64,000 nucleotides of DNA from Tritrichomonas musculus (Eukaryota; Parabasalia; Tritrichomonadida; Tritrichomonadidae), in the NCBI GenBank assembly GCA_039105265.1, contig JAPFFF010000038.1, positions 1,178,001-1,242,000 on the forward strand, in the 5' to 3' direction. Positions 19,831-29,944 of the stretch are shown here, one piece after another. The position numbers were made by a program, and so were the translations under genes. The notes beneath the pieces are model-generated. The model ran no database searches. It saw only the letters and a program-made list of their open reading frames with translations, and was not told the DNA's origin. Numbering within the stretch: the first letter of the stretch is position 1; each line of letters begins with the position of its first letter.

Positions 19831-21264
19831 ATGTCAAAATTAAATAGAAATAACTTTAAAGGTTTGAAACTTGATAAACTTAATAAATATATTGAATTAA
19901 TTAATGAAAAACTTAACGTTACTCTTCATGAGTCGCCTTCATGGCAAGGTTCAGTTTCAAATTTAATGAAATTTTTAAATGAAAATAATTATATACAACA
20001 TGAAGGTTTGAGAATAAATGATAAATCAATTTCAAATTTTATTTCTAGATTAAATAATTTTCAAAACAAAAACGATAATTTAAATTTTTTACCAATTAAT
20101 AAAATGAATAAATCGAAAATTCCGCAATTAATAAATAATGTTTCTCAATTAAACCAAATGCGTGATCAATCATACGCTAGCTTGGCAGAAAATAACATTA
20201 ATAAGAAAGACTTAACTAAAGCATTAAATGATATGGCGTTTTACCGTGAAAGAATGGCTGCAATTCAACCAACGAAAAAGGCAAAACAAAATAAATACGG
20301 TAATGTTGGTATGGATGACTTAATTAATGTTGTGGCTAAATTAAATCAAGATGTTAAACAAATTCGAGACGCTCAGAGTGTTGTAAGTGCGAATGAATGG
20401 ATTAATCGACATGGATATAATGATTTATATGAAGCCACCGGTAAAGATTTAGATGGTGACGGAATACCTGAAGTCGTCGTACAAACAAAAGAAGGTAAAA
20501 AGCCTGTAATAGTTAATGGATTTACAACCGTTCCGTCATTATTCCCATATCGCAATGCTTATTATAAAACTTACCCAACTGTGGACCAACGTAAAGAAGC
20601 TCATAAACAAGGTATGAACTTAAGAGGATTTATTAATAATATATATCATCCTGAATTTGATGAAACAGGGCGTACAGTCACTAATTATGCGGGTGAAAGT
20701 TGGCAAGACTTTGAAACAAAATTAAAAGCTGCTGGTATCGATGAAAAGCACTTAATCAAACCTAAGAAACGTTCAACTTATCAGGCATTTGTTGGTAAGT
20801 GTATCTCTCCAATTTATCAAGGTATCAAATACCTCAACGGTGTAAAATTACCATTCACACTTACACAAATGGCAACGGTTATATGGAATCAATTTGCTTT
20901 ACTTCCTGCAATGGTTTATGTTTATGGTGAAAGTGTTATGAATGTTAATGAGGATCAATGGAAGAATTTAAGAGGAAAGAAAGCAGTTAAAGAAGCTATT
21001 GAGTTCATAGTTCACGATTATTTAATTAATCCTGTAAAAATTGGTGAATTTGTACCTACTGCATGTGAAATGTGTAATAAATCCGGACTACCAGTTGACC
21101 CTGAACATATTCCATTAGTTGCTAAAGCAACAATTGCAATAATACTTAAAGGAATAAATACATTACCTCCAAATCCAAGTGATTTTAATAAATGGTTTGA
21201 TGCTAATGTTCAATCACAAGTACAAGCACTACAAACATCAGCAATCGTAGAAGAACCTGAATAA
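19831..21264 (+). CDS. Polinton protein of unknown role, 477 aa
   Basis: The first gene of the left arm. The N-terminal ~130 residues are Asn/Lys-rich and helical. A central segment includes DLDGDGIPEVVV (~209-220), a calcium-loop/FG-GAP-like motif. The C-terminal half has a semi-hydrophobic stretch (FTLTQMATVIWNQFALLPAMVYVYG, about residues 355-379) and a CEMC motif. It might be a minor virion or terminal-region protein, but I do not recognise a family. It is preceded by the shared upstream module and separated by ~100 bases from the ATPase gene. Confidence 0.8.
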   Translation: MSKLNRNNFKGLKLDKLNKYIELINEKLNVTLHESPSWQGSVSNLMKFLNENNYIQHEGLRINDKSISNFISRLNNFQNKNDNLNFLPINKMNKSKIPQLINNVSQLNQMRDQSYASLAENNINKKDLTKALNDMAFYRERMAAIQPTKKAKQNKYGNVGMDDLINVVAKLNQDVKQIRDAQSVVSANEWINRHGYNDLYEATGKDLDGDGIPEVVVQTKEGKKPVIVNGFTTVPSLFPYRNAYYKTYPTVDQRKEAHKQGMNLRGFINNIYHPEFDETGRTVTNYAGESWQDFETKLKAAGIDEKHLIKPKKRSTYQAFVGKCISPIYQGIKYLNGVKLPFTLTQMATVIWNQFALLPAMVYVYGESVMNVNEDQWKNLRGKKAVKEAIEFIVHDYLINPVKIGEFVPTACEMCNKSGLPVDPEHIPLVAKATIAIILKGINTLPPNPSDFNKWFDANVQSQVQALQTSAIVEEPE

Positions 21265-21370
21265 TAAATTTTAAGAAATGTGTTAATATCTAATTTCAGT
21301 TAATGATTCATAAACATAAAATATATTTTTATCTATAATTAAAATAAACTTTTACATTAATACATAGAAA

Positions 21371-22204
21371 ATGAACACATCATTAGAGAATATGGTTAAA
21401 ACGCACGTTATGAATACGTTGAAAACCTATACTATGAATAAAAATGAAAGCCTAATTTCTGAAATACACCCTGAGGTTAATATTAGGTTAAATAGTGTTA
21501 ACGTCATAGTTGGTAAGCAATCATCAGGAAAGACAGTGATAGCATTAAAGGAAATCATCAAATTAGGTGTATTAAATACTCATCACTTATTTATCTACGT
21601 TACGAAAGACGGTCAAGAATCAGATAAAACATTTTTAGCTTTAAAGCCACTTCTTATGATTCCATATATTATAATTAGTGAACAAGAAGCTGTTGAATTT
21701 ATGAAGGATTTAATCTCAGCAAAGAATTTATATAATCTTATCAAACGGGAAAACTTGCAGAATAAAATAGATGATCAACAAAAAGAGGATATGTTTAAAA
21801 TGCTTGCCGTTTCTGATTTCAACAGAGAAGTATTGCATACAATCGTTTTATTCGATGATATCTCAAATAGTAAACTCTTTTCTTCAGAAGAATCTTATTT
21901 TAGCCAATTAATACGTAGATGTAGACATATAAATTTTTCATTCCTCCTTTTAATTCAAGGCTGGAAAGGATTAAAACCTCATGTTAAAAATGAAATATCA
22001 ACATTATTTATATTTCCATGTTTCAATAAACAACAATTACGTTATATTTATTCACAATCAGCATCTAATTTATCATTTGACGAATTTTATGAAATGTATT
22101 CAAAAATATTGAAACGAAAAACTGAAGATTGTGAAAGTCATCCATATATGATCATTCAAGTTGTCGATGGCGGTAATACATCAATAGAACTTGAGGATTC
22201 CTGA
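21371..22204 (+). CDS. Packaging ATPase (A32/FtsK-HerA type)
   Basis: 277 residues. Walker A is GKQSSGKT (48-55), Walker B is TIVLFDDIS (~157-165), and a later LLLIQG segment (~196) fits the sensor position of A32-like ATPases. In Polintons, adenovirus-like and giant-virus relatives this enzyme drives DNA into the capsid. Its 3' end overlaps the next gene on the opposite strand by 49 bases, typical of the dense packing here. Confidence 0.85.
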   Translation: MNTSLENMVKTHVMNTLKTYTMNKNESLISEIHPEVNIRLNSVNVIVGKQSSGKTVIALKEIIKLGVLNTHHLFIYVTKDGQESDKTFLALKPLLMIPYIIISEQEAVEFMKDLISAKNLYNLIKRENLQNKIDDQQKEDMFKMLAVSDFNREVLHTIVLFDDISNSKLFSSEESYFSQLIRRCRHINFSFLLLIQGWKGLKPHVKNEISTLFIFPCFNKQQLRYIYSQSASNLSFDEFYEMYSKILKRKTEDCESHPYMIIQVVDGGNTSIELEDS

Positions 22205-22515
22205 AGAAATGATATAATTTTATTTACTGTATTTCTGATTTCATTTATTTCATTCCTTAATTCTTCAATGGCATCCGTCCTGGGTGAAGCCTTACTAACT
22301 ATATCTTTTTCCTCTTTTTCAACCCATTTCTTTAACATCAACACACCCTTTATTTTTGTAATTCTATAGCCATCGATTTTATACATTTTGTTTAATTTAT
22401 GAGTCGTTAACTTATCCACTTCTTCCTTATTCTTTGAATACCATAAATTAAATTCATCGACTGTTTTAAATTCTTTTAAATAGTTTTTAATTGGTTCAAT
22501 AACTTTTAAATCCAT
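22156..22515 (-). CDS. Polinton small protein, coiled-coil C-terminus
   Basis: 119 residues, not recognised. The N-terminal part (VDEFNLWYSKNKEEVDKLTT; LNKMYKIDGYRITKIKGVL) is compact and charged with a possible helix-turn-helix feel, followed by a coiled coil (AIEELRNEINEIRNTVNKII) and a Ser/Pro tail. It is convergent with and overlaps the ATPase gene. Confidence 0.65.
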   Translation of the reverse strand: MDLKVIEPIKNYLKEFKTVDEFNLWYSKNKEEVDKLTTHKLNKMYKIDGYRITKIKGVLMLKKWVEKEEKDIVSKASPRTDAIEELRNEINEIRNTVNKIISFLQESSSSIDVLPPSTT

Positions 22516-22585
22516 GAATTATGAAATAATTCTGATCAAAGATCTTTAATTAAAAACAAAAATAAAAATTTTTAATTAATAATAA

Positions 22586-22729
22586 ATGAGTTTATCAGAA
22601 ATTTTTCTTGGTTGTTTAGCAATTATTGAACTCGCTAATTTACTCATTCGCATTGTGAAACTTTCCCCAACATTAAACGATAAACCCCCTGAATTAACTG
22701 ATGAAATGAGGAAACGACTTTACTCATGA
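22586..22729 (+). CDS. Polinton small membrane protein (47 aa)
   Basis: ATG-initiated frame of 47 codons: MSLSEIFLGCLAIIELANLL then a basic/proline tail ending RKRLYS. A single transmembrane helix (~5-25) is predicted by eye. It fills the gap between two minus-strand genes, ending seven bases from the stop of the pVI-like gene, and no competing gene occupies the space. Function unknown; a membrane-active or packaging accessory protein is possible. Confidence 0.55.
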   Translation: MSLSEIFLGCLAIIELANLLIRIVKLSPTLNDKPPELTDEMRKRLYS

Positions 22730-22736
22730 TTTATTT

Positions 22737-23057
22737 TTATTCCTTCAGTAATGGAATATCAAATCTTCTAATACCTGCTCCGTTCGCTCCAACAATTCTT
22801 CTAGCTCCTGCACCATTCGCACCTAACGCGTTAACGTTTCCACCTTTATAATTAATTCTGTCATTTAATTTACTCACACCATTTCCGATTGTATTTATTA
22901 CCTCACCAGCACTTCCACCTATTAAATCACCAGCTTGTCCTATCAATGGTGCAAATCTACCAACTGTTTCAACTGCTTTCTTTACTTTTGGAACTATTTT
23001 GCCAATTATGTTTTTAGCTCCGTTCACAATATTTTTAAACCAACTTCCAAACGCCAT
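22737..23057 (-). CDS. pVI-like amphipathic virion protein, copy 1
   Basis: 106 residues. The start MAFGSWFKNIVNGAKNIIGK is an amphipathic helix with a W-F pair, reminiscent of the membrane-lytic N-terminus of adenovirus protein VI (FSWGSLWSGIKNFGS). Then follow a lysine-rich helix, a Gly/Ala hydrophobic stretch (PLIGQAGDLIGGSAGEVI) and a basic GANGAG repeat. A second protein with the same first eight residues lies at 30638-30865. Likely an internal capsid cement or membrane-penetration protein; this is inference from composition and motif. Confidence 0.65.
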   Translation of the reverse strand: MAFGSWFKNIVNGAKNIIGKIVPKVKKAVETVGRFAPLIGQAGDLIGGSAGEVINTIGNGVSKLNDRINYKGGNVNALGANGAGARRIVGANGAGIRRFDIPLLKE

Positions 23058-23169
23058 ATTTTCATTAATGTAAAAAATTTATTTTTCATTTCTTAATTCA
23101 TTTATTTTTTTCAAACTATAAATTCTTTTCTTTATTAACTTATTATTTAATTTTTTTTCAATATTTAAA
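23058..23169. promoter_or_regulatory. Divergent promoter region
   Basis: 112 bases of T-rich DNA between the divergent pVI-like and capsid genes; several TTCATT words on both strands may serve as initiators. Confidence 0.35.
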
Positions 23170-24888
23170 ATGACATACTTAAACGCTCAAACGAAAAATT
23201 TAGGTAATGATGAAGGAGATATTCTCTCATTCTTTCAAAATAAACTTAGAAATTTAATTCAACGAAATGGTGGAGATAATTCATTTAGTCAAGTTATGGA
23301 AGAATTCACAAATAAAGATGCACCAATGCCAGTAGGTACCAAAACAAGAATAAAATTAACTCATTCAGGACATACAATTTCACAAATCGAAAAAGGATTT
23401 TCTACGGTTCTTTTGGATTTTCTCGTTCAATTATCTGAAGCTATCGATGTTTCCGCAGATACTAATAAGTTATTGCAAATATTTGTTGGTTTCAAAAATG
23501 CCGTTGAATTTTATGAAGACTGTAGATTTTGGATTGATGGAAAACTTTTAGATACATACAGACAAGATGAACTTCAACGTGAATCATTTGCTTATAACTC
23601 AATTAAACCACGTGATGCTAAAGCTACGTCTAAATTCTCTCACTCAACATGGGAAAATGTATCTCAATTTTCACCTTCAATTTGCGGATGGTATATTCCA
23701 CTTGCAGACGTTGCCGATGGTAAACCCCACAAATTAACTATAGAATTAACAATACCATTTACTGATCAGCTCGCACTTCAAGCATGGCAACTTTACCCTA
23801 ACGATATTTGTGGAGAAATTGAAGCAGAAGTTAAAACATCACTTCGTGCCATGGTTTGGGGTCAAGTTAATCCTAATGTTGTTAAAGAAACATTTCAATT
23901 TCTCGATGATAAAGCCATTGATGAAGAAATGCCTGCCGTCGTTCCAATTACTCGTAAATTCACACAAGTAGGAAAGCCAGCAAATATTGTCGTTCAATAT
24001 AAAGCTGGTGAAGCTCCAAATGAAAACGAAGAACCTGATCCAAATATATTAAAAGTTAAAGTATCAAAAGATAAAGTAGTAAATGATAAATTGACTATAA
24101 CATCAGCAAATGGAATTGATATGAAAGTTGGTAAAATAACATTAAATGTTTTAGGTGGTACAATTCAATTAGGTCGATCAAATCTTTCAGGATTTGGTCT
24201 CAAACCTGGAGTATATCAAGGACTCATTCGTGAATTACAAACTGCATTATTAGTTCCATCACAAGAATTAACACGTGAAATATTTGAAGGTACTGCAAAA
24301 GTTAATGGTTTAGAAATATCAAAATCAATTCCTCTCAGAAATGCAACAAATATAACCATGATGTTCCCTAAGAGTCCATTAGATATTACATGCTTTGATA
24401 ATATCATGTATCAAAACGTTCAATTAGTCGTTAATAAAAGAACTTATCCAGATACTGAATTTTCAAACACTTGCTCTGCCAGATTTTACCAGCATCAATT
24501 AATAGCTAATGAATTAGATGGAGCACTTGAAGCTACGCAAGAATTTGAGGATTCATTCACTCAACCCCTTAATGATCCAGTAACTGGTAAACGTTACTCA
24601 AACTGCAGAAGTGATGGAACAAGTTTTGGTATTAACTTCCAACTTGAACGTTCAAACGCTGGTTATGTATTTGATGGAATCGATACTGGCTCTAATTCTG
24701 TTACAGTTACATTCCGTGGTCAACCAATGTATAGAGGAATTGATGACACTTATTATATTCCTGATCCAGAATTTCCAGATCAACACCCACCTGCGCCTGA
24801 AGCTTGGATATGTAGCGATACATACTTTGCTTGGTCAACAAAAGGTGTTGAATATTTCCCTAAAGGTGTTCCAGTTGGTTATGAATAA
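23170..24888 (+). CDS. Major capsid protein (double jelly roll)
   Basis: 572 residues, in the size range of Polinton capsid proteins, beta-rich throughout. Recognisable features are the aromatic GWYIPLADVADGKPHKLTIE strand pair in the first barrel, and in the second barrel TCSARFYQHQLIANELDG and SFTQPLNDPVTGKRYSNCRS, followed by GTSFGINFQLER and NSVTVTFRGQP strands. Position between the ATPase and the fibre-like gene is as expected for a structural block. It should form the trimeric hexons of a virion. Assigned on motif texture and context rather than a database search. Confidence 0.75.
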   Translation: MTYLNAQTKNLGNDEGDILSFFQNKLRNLIQRNGGDNSFSQVMEEFTNKDAPMPVGTKTRIKLTHSGHTISQIEKGFSTVLLDFLVQLSEAIDVSADTNKLLQIFVGFKNAVEFYEDCRFWIDGKLLDTYRQDELQRESFAYNSIKPRDAKATSKFSHSTWENVSQFSPSICGWYIPLADVADGKPHKLTIELTIPFTDQLALQAWQLYPNDICGEIEAEVKTSLRAMVWGQVNPNVVKETFQFLDDKAIDEEMPAVVPITRKFTQVGKPANIVVQYKAGEAPNENEEPDPNILKVKVSKDKVVNDKLTITSANGIDMKVGKITLNVLGGTIQLGRSNLSGFGLKPGVYQGLIRELQTALLVPSQELTREIFEGTAKVNGLEISKSIPLRNATNITMMFPKSPLDITCFDNIMYQNVQLVVNKRTYPDTEFSNTCSARFYQHQLIANELDGALEATQEFEDSFTQPLNDPVTGKRYSNCRSDGTSFGINFQLERSNAGYVFDGIDTGSNSVTVTFRGQPMYRGIDDTYYIPDPEFPDQHPPAPEAWICSDTYFAWSTKGVEYFPKGVPVGYE

Positions 24889-24985
24889 ATCTAATAATTA
24901 ATTTATTTATTTTTTCATTTCAAACATTTTCAAAAATTTTTAAATTAGTTTAAAATTTATTTTTCAAATTTTTATTTCTATATAA

Positions 24986-25480
24986 ATGAGTGAATACATC
25001 AACATTAATAAGTTATTTGAAAAACTTCCTGAATCAGAACTTAAAGCAGTTCAAGTATATTTTGATGACTTCATACCTGATAAATTCTATAAATACAAAA
25101 TGAACGTAAAGATATTATTTCTTTCATTAGTTTATAAAGAAGGACATAGTCCCGGGCAAAGCCCTAATACCCAAAAATTTATGACATATAAAGAATTTAG
25201 AGAGTTATTCCCTCAGTGTGAATGGTTAACTATTCCTAGACGTTCATTTGGTGCTCTAACGTCAAGATCAAAAATAAGATTAATGAAAGCTTATATTAAA
25301 GCTGATAGAATAAATTATAAAACATCATTTTATCATGAATGTGTCGTTAAAGAATGTGAAAATCAAAATAAACTTAATGAATTCATTAAAAATAGGTCTG
25401 ATGCTAAAGTTGAAATCGTCAACGAATTAGCTAGTAAATGTAACATAAACGAAGATGAAATAGACCCAGACGAATTCTAA
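24986..25480 (+). CDS. Polinton protein, 164 aa, unknown
   Basis: Not recognised. Mostly helical and charged, with a short proline/glycine insert (GHSPGQSPNTQ) after ~50 residues, a basic centre (IPRRSFGALTSRSKIRLMKA), an HECVVKEC cysteine pair and an acidic C-terminus (NEDEIDPDEF). It lies in the structural block between the capsid and fibre genes, all on the plus strand, so a minor virion role is plausible. Confidence 0.65.
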   Translation: MSEYININKLFEKLPESELKAVQVYFDDFIPDKFYKYKMNVKILFLSLVYKEGHSPGQSPNTQKFMTYKEFRELFPQCEWLTIPRRSFGALTSRSKIRLMKAYIKADRINYKTSFYHECVVKECENQNKLNEFIKNRSDAKVEIVNELASKCNINEDEIDPDEF

Positions 25481-25545
25481 AAGAATTCTGCAGCCAAAAG
25501 CTACATGTTTTAAATTTATATATTTTTATTTTTATCAAATCATAA

Positions 25546-25887
25546 ATGCATAAAACAACCAAAACTTACTTTATCACTCGTGACTATGAAAATAAATTTC
25601 CTCCTGAGTTCGTTAATTCTCGCAATGATAAATATATTTCATTTCAATATTGCCGTGCTACATGTGATGGATATTTAGATGGTGAAACCGAACTTCACGC
25701 GTCATTTGTCCCACGTGATGAATACTGTGATTCTCTCGTTTGGTATGCTAATTTAACGCCTCCAGATGACAACAGAAAATATAAATATACATTAAACCAT
25801 GATAGATTTAAAGTATGGTTCACTGATGCAAAAGGTAATGAAATAATACCTGATAACTTCACCCTTTTCCTTAAATTTGAATATTAA
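25546..25887 (+). CDS. Small beta-rich protein, candidate minor capsid/penton
   Basis: 113 residues, alternating hydrophobic strands and turns (YISFQYCRATCDGYLDGETE; LHASFV; DSLVWYANL; FKVWFTDAKGNEI; FTLFLKFEY). The last two strands, F-x-V-W-F-T-D-x-x-G-N-E-I then a final beta strand, resemble the end of single jelly-roll pentons of Polintons and virophages. It is shorter than usual pentons, so it may be a minimal barrel or another beta sandwich. It lies 32 bases before the fibre gene. Confidence 0.55.
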   Translation: MHKTTKTYFITRDYENKFPPEFVNSRNDKYISFQYCRATCDGYLDGETELHASFVPRDEYCDSLVWYANLTPPDDNRKYKYTLNHDRFKVWFTDAKGNEIIPDNFTLFLKFEY

Positions 25888-25919
25888 ATATTTTATTTTT
25901 ATAATTAATAAATCAATAA

Positions 25920-28900
25920 ATGACTGCAATAATTACTAAACAAAATGCAAAAGATGGAGCATTCACTGGTGGAGGAGGTGGTAGTTCTGATAAAGATTCA
26001 GAATTTAAAAACATTCATGTTCACAATGATGCCACTATTGATGGAGACATAATAATGACTTCAACAAATCCTCAAAGTTTAACATTAAGACTTGCTGATA
26101 TTGACGCATCAGTTTCTTCATACAATCAACAAACCATGAAATTTACGGATGAATTAAACAATCATGAATCAAGAATTACAACATTAGAAGATAAACAAGA
26201 TGGTGATGATGGTGACTTTTCATTTGAAGATGGTATATATGATTTCATCATTACTTCAGATAAATTAACCGAAAATTTAGATCAACCAGATTTAAATTCG
26301 TTATCAATCAAAACTGAATTTGGTGAATATATCGGTGATGTTTTCGAAATAGAATTACCTGCATATATGAAATTACCAAAAGCAATTATAACTAAAACTT
26401 CTAAAGAAAACATGTTTAAAAATCCTATTGTTAACATTTCAAATGGAAATTATGAGTTGGTTTATCAAGAAGATGACGTTGGAGCAAAAATATATATGTC
26501 AAATAAAAAAGGTGATACACCATTAAATTTATATACATCTGGATTTATGAAAATCAATTATATCGCAAATCAAAAAACAAATGTTAGTTGTGACAAAGCT
26601 AATGATTCAAATAAATTAATAAATCTTAAGTGTAATACAATAGATGCAGACAATTGTTTTAAATTATATCGTTCACCATTACCAGACTTCTATGAAATGA
26701 AAGCTTACGGTGTAATAGATGATAAAACAAATCCTTTATATTATGCAGATTGGGGATATATTCCAGGTAGTCCTGAATTTGAAGCATTAATTGAAGGTCA
26801 AACTTTTGAGTTTCATGATGAAGCATTCGGTACAGATTACAAAATGACTAAACAAGGTAATGAATGGGTAGGTACTAATTACAGTTTCAATATACCCCTG
26901 AAATTAACACGTAAAAATCCTGGTTCTCATGAAGTAGCCTTTATATGTATAGCTAAAAATGAAGCTAATAAAAAAGTATTACACACTTTCGCTGGTTATG
27001 ATAATCAAGGAAACCCATTTGAGTTATTAGTTAATAAAGGAATGTTAACACCAAAAGATAACTGTAAAATTCAAACATATAAAGAAGATAATGATGCATG
27101 GAGGGTTTACATTTACCCCGTCAAAGATTTTGCTAATTGTACATATTCAGCAACTTTAAACATTAATAATAAAACTTATGACTTCATTGTTGACTTCGAA
27201 TATAAATCATCAGGATTAAATAATTATAAACTTCAATCCGACAATTATTTTGAATTACTTGAATACCATTATACTTCACCTTTGCAAGTCGGTAATCCTC
27301 CATATGGTTTAATATTATATATGCCAAAAGATGATGAATTAATTTATACTATTGCTGATGTAAGTTATGAAAAAGGAATGAATACATTTGAATTCTTAGC
27401 TAATACTGGTTATTATACTGTCTCACCACGACCTGAAGCATGCACAACATTATATACAAACTTTAACATCCAAACTTCAGGTGTAGTCATAGGTGAGAAC
27501 ATTGAATCCCACGTTTTCGTTTTAAATTCATTAGGAAATACAGTTGATATTGCGGTTAATCAAATATCAGCACTTCAAAATTATTGTGCAAAGTTAGAGA
27601 AAGAAATTAATGATATGAAAAATAAAACTAATTGGTTTGATGTAGTTATGGATGTCGTACAAATTAGTAACTTTTGTTTTAACTTTGGCGGATTAATGAA
27701 AGTTGGTGCTGAAGGTATATTTGGTGCCTTAAAATTAGCGTTTAGTAAAAATGCTGGATCAACTGTTAAAGAAGTTGCATATGTTGATGAAATAATTAAC
27801 GATGGATTAGTATTAGCACCTCACGAAGTAGTTGAAGAAAAACCATATGTTGAAACGGAAATTATAATTCCTGATGAAAGATTATGTTTTAAATTTTACT
27901 GTGAACATATTGAAACTAATTATAAAATTGATGTTTCATTTATGGTTGATGATATTGGCGAGATGTACCGAATTTACGAATATGAGTATAAGGAAAATGG
28001 AAGTATTGAATGTTTGAACTCAGATGTTACAGATATTTCAGCTATTAATTGCGAATTAGTTTATGAATTTCCATATCTTTTAATTTATGGAACAATTCAA
28101 CCATCATTTGTTAAACTCAAATACACCCCAGCAGCTAAAAATGATAATGAATTATTATTAGGCGAAACATTAACTAATAACCAATTATTAACAGCATCAG
28201 CAACTAAAAAATTGATTGAAAACCATAAAGTGCAATTAAATGAATCATTCGCGAATAAATTAAGTGAAACATTAAATAATTATGCAACTGTTCGATATGT
28301 TCTAGATAATTACCCGTCATACACATATTTAAACACAAACTTTAAAAATAACAATCAATTAACAAATGCATTAAATGCTTATGCATTAAAAACAGAATTA
28401 GCTGAAGCAATCCCAACAATACCAAATGATTTGGTTAATGAATCTGCACTGAGTACTGCATTGACAACAGCTTTGGAACCATATGTAACAAAAGAAGACA
28501 TATTATCAACCGAAAATATAACTCAAGAATTATCAATCACTACCTACTTCGTAAATGGAACAACAAATGATGAGGATAAAAGAACAAAGATTGTAATATT
28601 GGATAGAGATTTATGCAACATATTAAAGAAATCATCATTAATTGTTAAAGGTTCTTGTAATAATGATGATATTTCAGGAGAATATTTGTATGATAGTGAA
28701 GACTCGGAATATTATTATTACAAAAAAGGCGAAAATACTTTTTCTATATACTTTTTCTATTATGGTGGAACATTCAGATATAATGATAACTATGTTGTCG
28801 ATTTAGAATCAGTAAGTTATTCATACAAACCTGATGTTTATGATGAATATTGTATCCCAAATATGAATCTCATAAAAAACAATTATGCTTTGAAAACGGA

Positions 28901-29909
28901 TATCCCAGCACCAGTTGATTTAACACCATATTACACTAGTGCCCAGGCTGATGAGAAGTTCGTTGATGAAGATGAATTAGCGTATGAATTAGATAAGTAT
29001 GAGACCAAGGAAGTAGCTGAAGGCAAATATGCATTGCAGTCGAATGTTGTAACAGATGAGCAGCTAATAAGAAGATGTGCAATTGATTGCGGTCCGATTA
29101 CAGAGGGTGGTGAGATAGCAATTCATTATCTAAAATTTGAAAACAATGTAATTAAAATGGAATACGTAATTGGTGAATATGCACTATGTAATGAAATAAG
29201 GGTGTTATTCTATGATACAGCTGAAAATCCTCATAACATTGTTCTTGTATTACATCAAAGAACTGTTTATTTCGACAATTTCAAATTCCCATTCTATTAT
29301 GAAGACACTGTTGATATAACATCAGGAATACCACTTACATATAATTTCCCGATAGGTGGATATTCTTGGACAACTACTCAGGAATTATTAGATGCTAAAC
29401 AAATATATTCAAAAGGTATCATGTCCCGAGGTTATTTAGCAAAATTTAAGGCTGCTATTTACGGTACACAATCAAACACAACAATCACTCATTACTGTCC
29501 AATTGAAGAATCAATGAATTCAATAAATGATTTCATAGTTGGTGCACCAGTATATATGACAGGTAAGGTTTACAAATATGTCGATAGTTTATGGGTTCAA
29601 AGCACTGAAAATGACACTACAGATTGTATTTGTTCAGTAAAGACTAATGGAAAATGGAATGAGTATGTTGGAATTTGTGTTAAGATTGATGAAGTTAATA
29701 AATGTGTAACATTTGCGACACATGGAGATTATTTAGTTAAAGTTACAGATACATCATGTTATGGAATTGGGGATGAAGTTTTTATTGATGAAGGAGAATT
29801 GAAAACGTTAACTGGTCAAACAGCTATTACATCAAAAATACACAGAACAACGGTGGGTGTGATTACAGCAAAAATAAATGATACAATGTTAGCTGTCTTC
29901 AAATCTTGA
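25920..29909 (+). CDS. Giant fibre-like protein, 1329 aa
   Basis: The N-terminus has a poly-glycine hinge (FTGGGGGSSDKDSEFK) and a coiled coil (RITTLEDKQD). Residues ~95-530 are beta-rich modules. A hydrophobic stretch around 570-620 is followed by a mixed domain, then repeated tail-fibre-like words: YATVRYVLDNYPSYTYLN, YALKTELAEA, YVTKEDI, YYTSAQADEKF, YALQSNV. Such Y-A-L-K / Y-Y-T-x-x-Q-A-D words occur in phage tail fibres and giant-virus fibre proteins and build trimeric shafts. The C-terminal ~150 residues form a compact cysteine-containing beta domain (APVYMTGKVYKYVDSLWV) like a tip. The adenovirus-fibre analogy suggests attachment to the host cell. No signal peptide. Confidence 0.7.
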   Translation: MTAIITKQNAKDGAFTGGGGGSSDKDSEFKNIHVHNDATIDGDIIMTSTNPQSLTLRLADIDASVSSYNQQTMKFTDELNNHESRITTLEDKQDGDDGDFSFEDGIYDFIITSDKLTENLDQPDLNSLSIKTEFGEYIGDVFEIELPAYMKLPKAIITKTSKENMFKNPIVNISNGNYELVYQEDDVGAKIYMSNKKGDTPLNLYTSGFMKINYIANQKTNVSCDKANDSNKLINLKCNTIDADNCFKLYRSPLPDFYEMKAYGVIDDKTNPLYYADWGYIPGSPEFEALIEGQTFEFHDEAFGTDYKMTKQGNEWVGTNYSFNIPLKLTRKNPGSHEVAFICIAKNEANKKVLHTFAGYDNQGNPFELLVNKGMLTPKDNCKIQTYKEDNDAWRVYIYPVKDFANCTYSATLNINNKTYDFIVDFEYKSSGLNNYKLQSDNYFELLEYHYTSPLQVGNPPYGLILYMPKDDELIYTIADVSYEKGMNTFEFLANTGYYTVSPRPEACTTLYTNFNIQTSGVVIGENIESHVFVLNSLGNTVDIAVNQISALQNYCAKLEKEINDMKNKTNWFDVVMDVVQISNFCFNFGGLMKVGAEGIFGALKLAFSKNAGSTVKEVAYVDEIINDGLVLAPHEVVEEKPYVETEIIIPDERLCFKFYCEHIETNYKIDVSFMVDDIGEMYRIYEYEYKENGSIECLNSDVTDISAINCELVYEFPYLLIYGTIQPSFVKLKYTPAAKNDNELLLGETLTNNQLLTASATKKLIENHKVQLNESFANKLSETLNNYATVRYVLDNYPSYTYLNTNFKNNNQLTNALNAYALKTELAEAIPTIPNDLVNESALSTALTTALEPYVTKEDILSTENITQELSITTYFVNGTTNDEDKRTKIVILDRDLCNILKKSSLIVKGSCNNDDISGEYLYDSEDSEYYYYKKGENTFSIYFFYYGGTFRYNDNYVVDLESVSYSYKPDVYDEYCIPNMNLIKNNYALKTDIPAPVDLTPYYTSAQADEKFVDEDELAYELDKYETKEVAEGKYALQSNVVTDEQLIRRCAIDCGPITEGGEIAIHYLKFENNVIKMEYVIGEYALCNEIRVLFYDTAENPHNIVLVLHQRTVYFDNFKFPFYYEDTVDITSGIPLTYNFPIGGYSWTTTQELLDAKQIYSKGIMSRGYLAKFKAAIYGTQSNTTITHYCPIEESMNSINDFIVGAPVYMTGKVYKYVDSLWVQSTENDTTDCICSVKTNGKWNEYVGICVKIDEVNKCVTFATHGDYLVKVTDTSCYGIGDEVFIDEGELKTLTGQTAITSKIHRTTVGVITAKINDTMLAVFKS

Positions 29910-29944
29910 AGGCTGGATCAAAAGATCCGTATTTAAAACATAAA

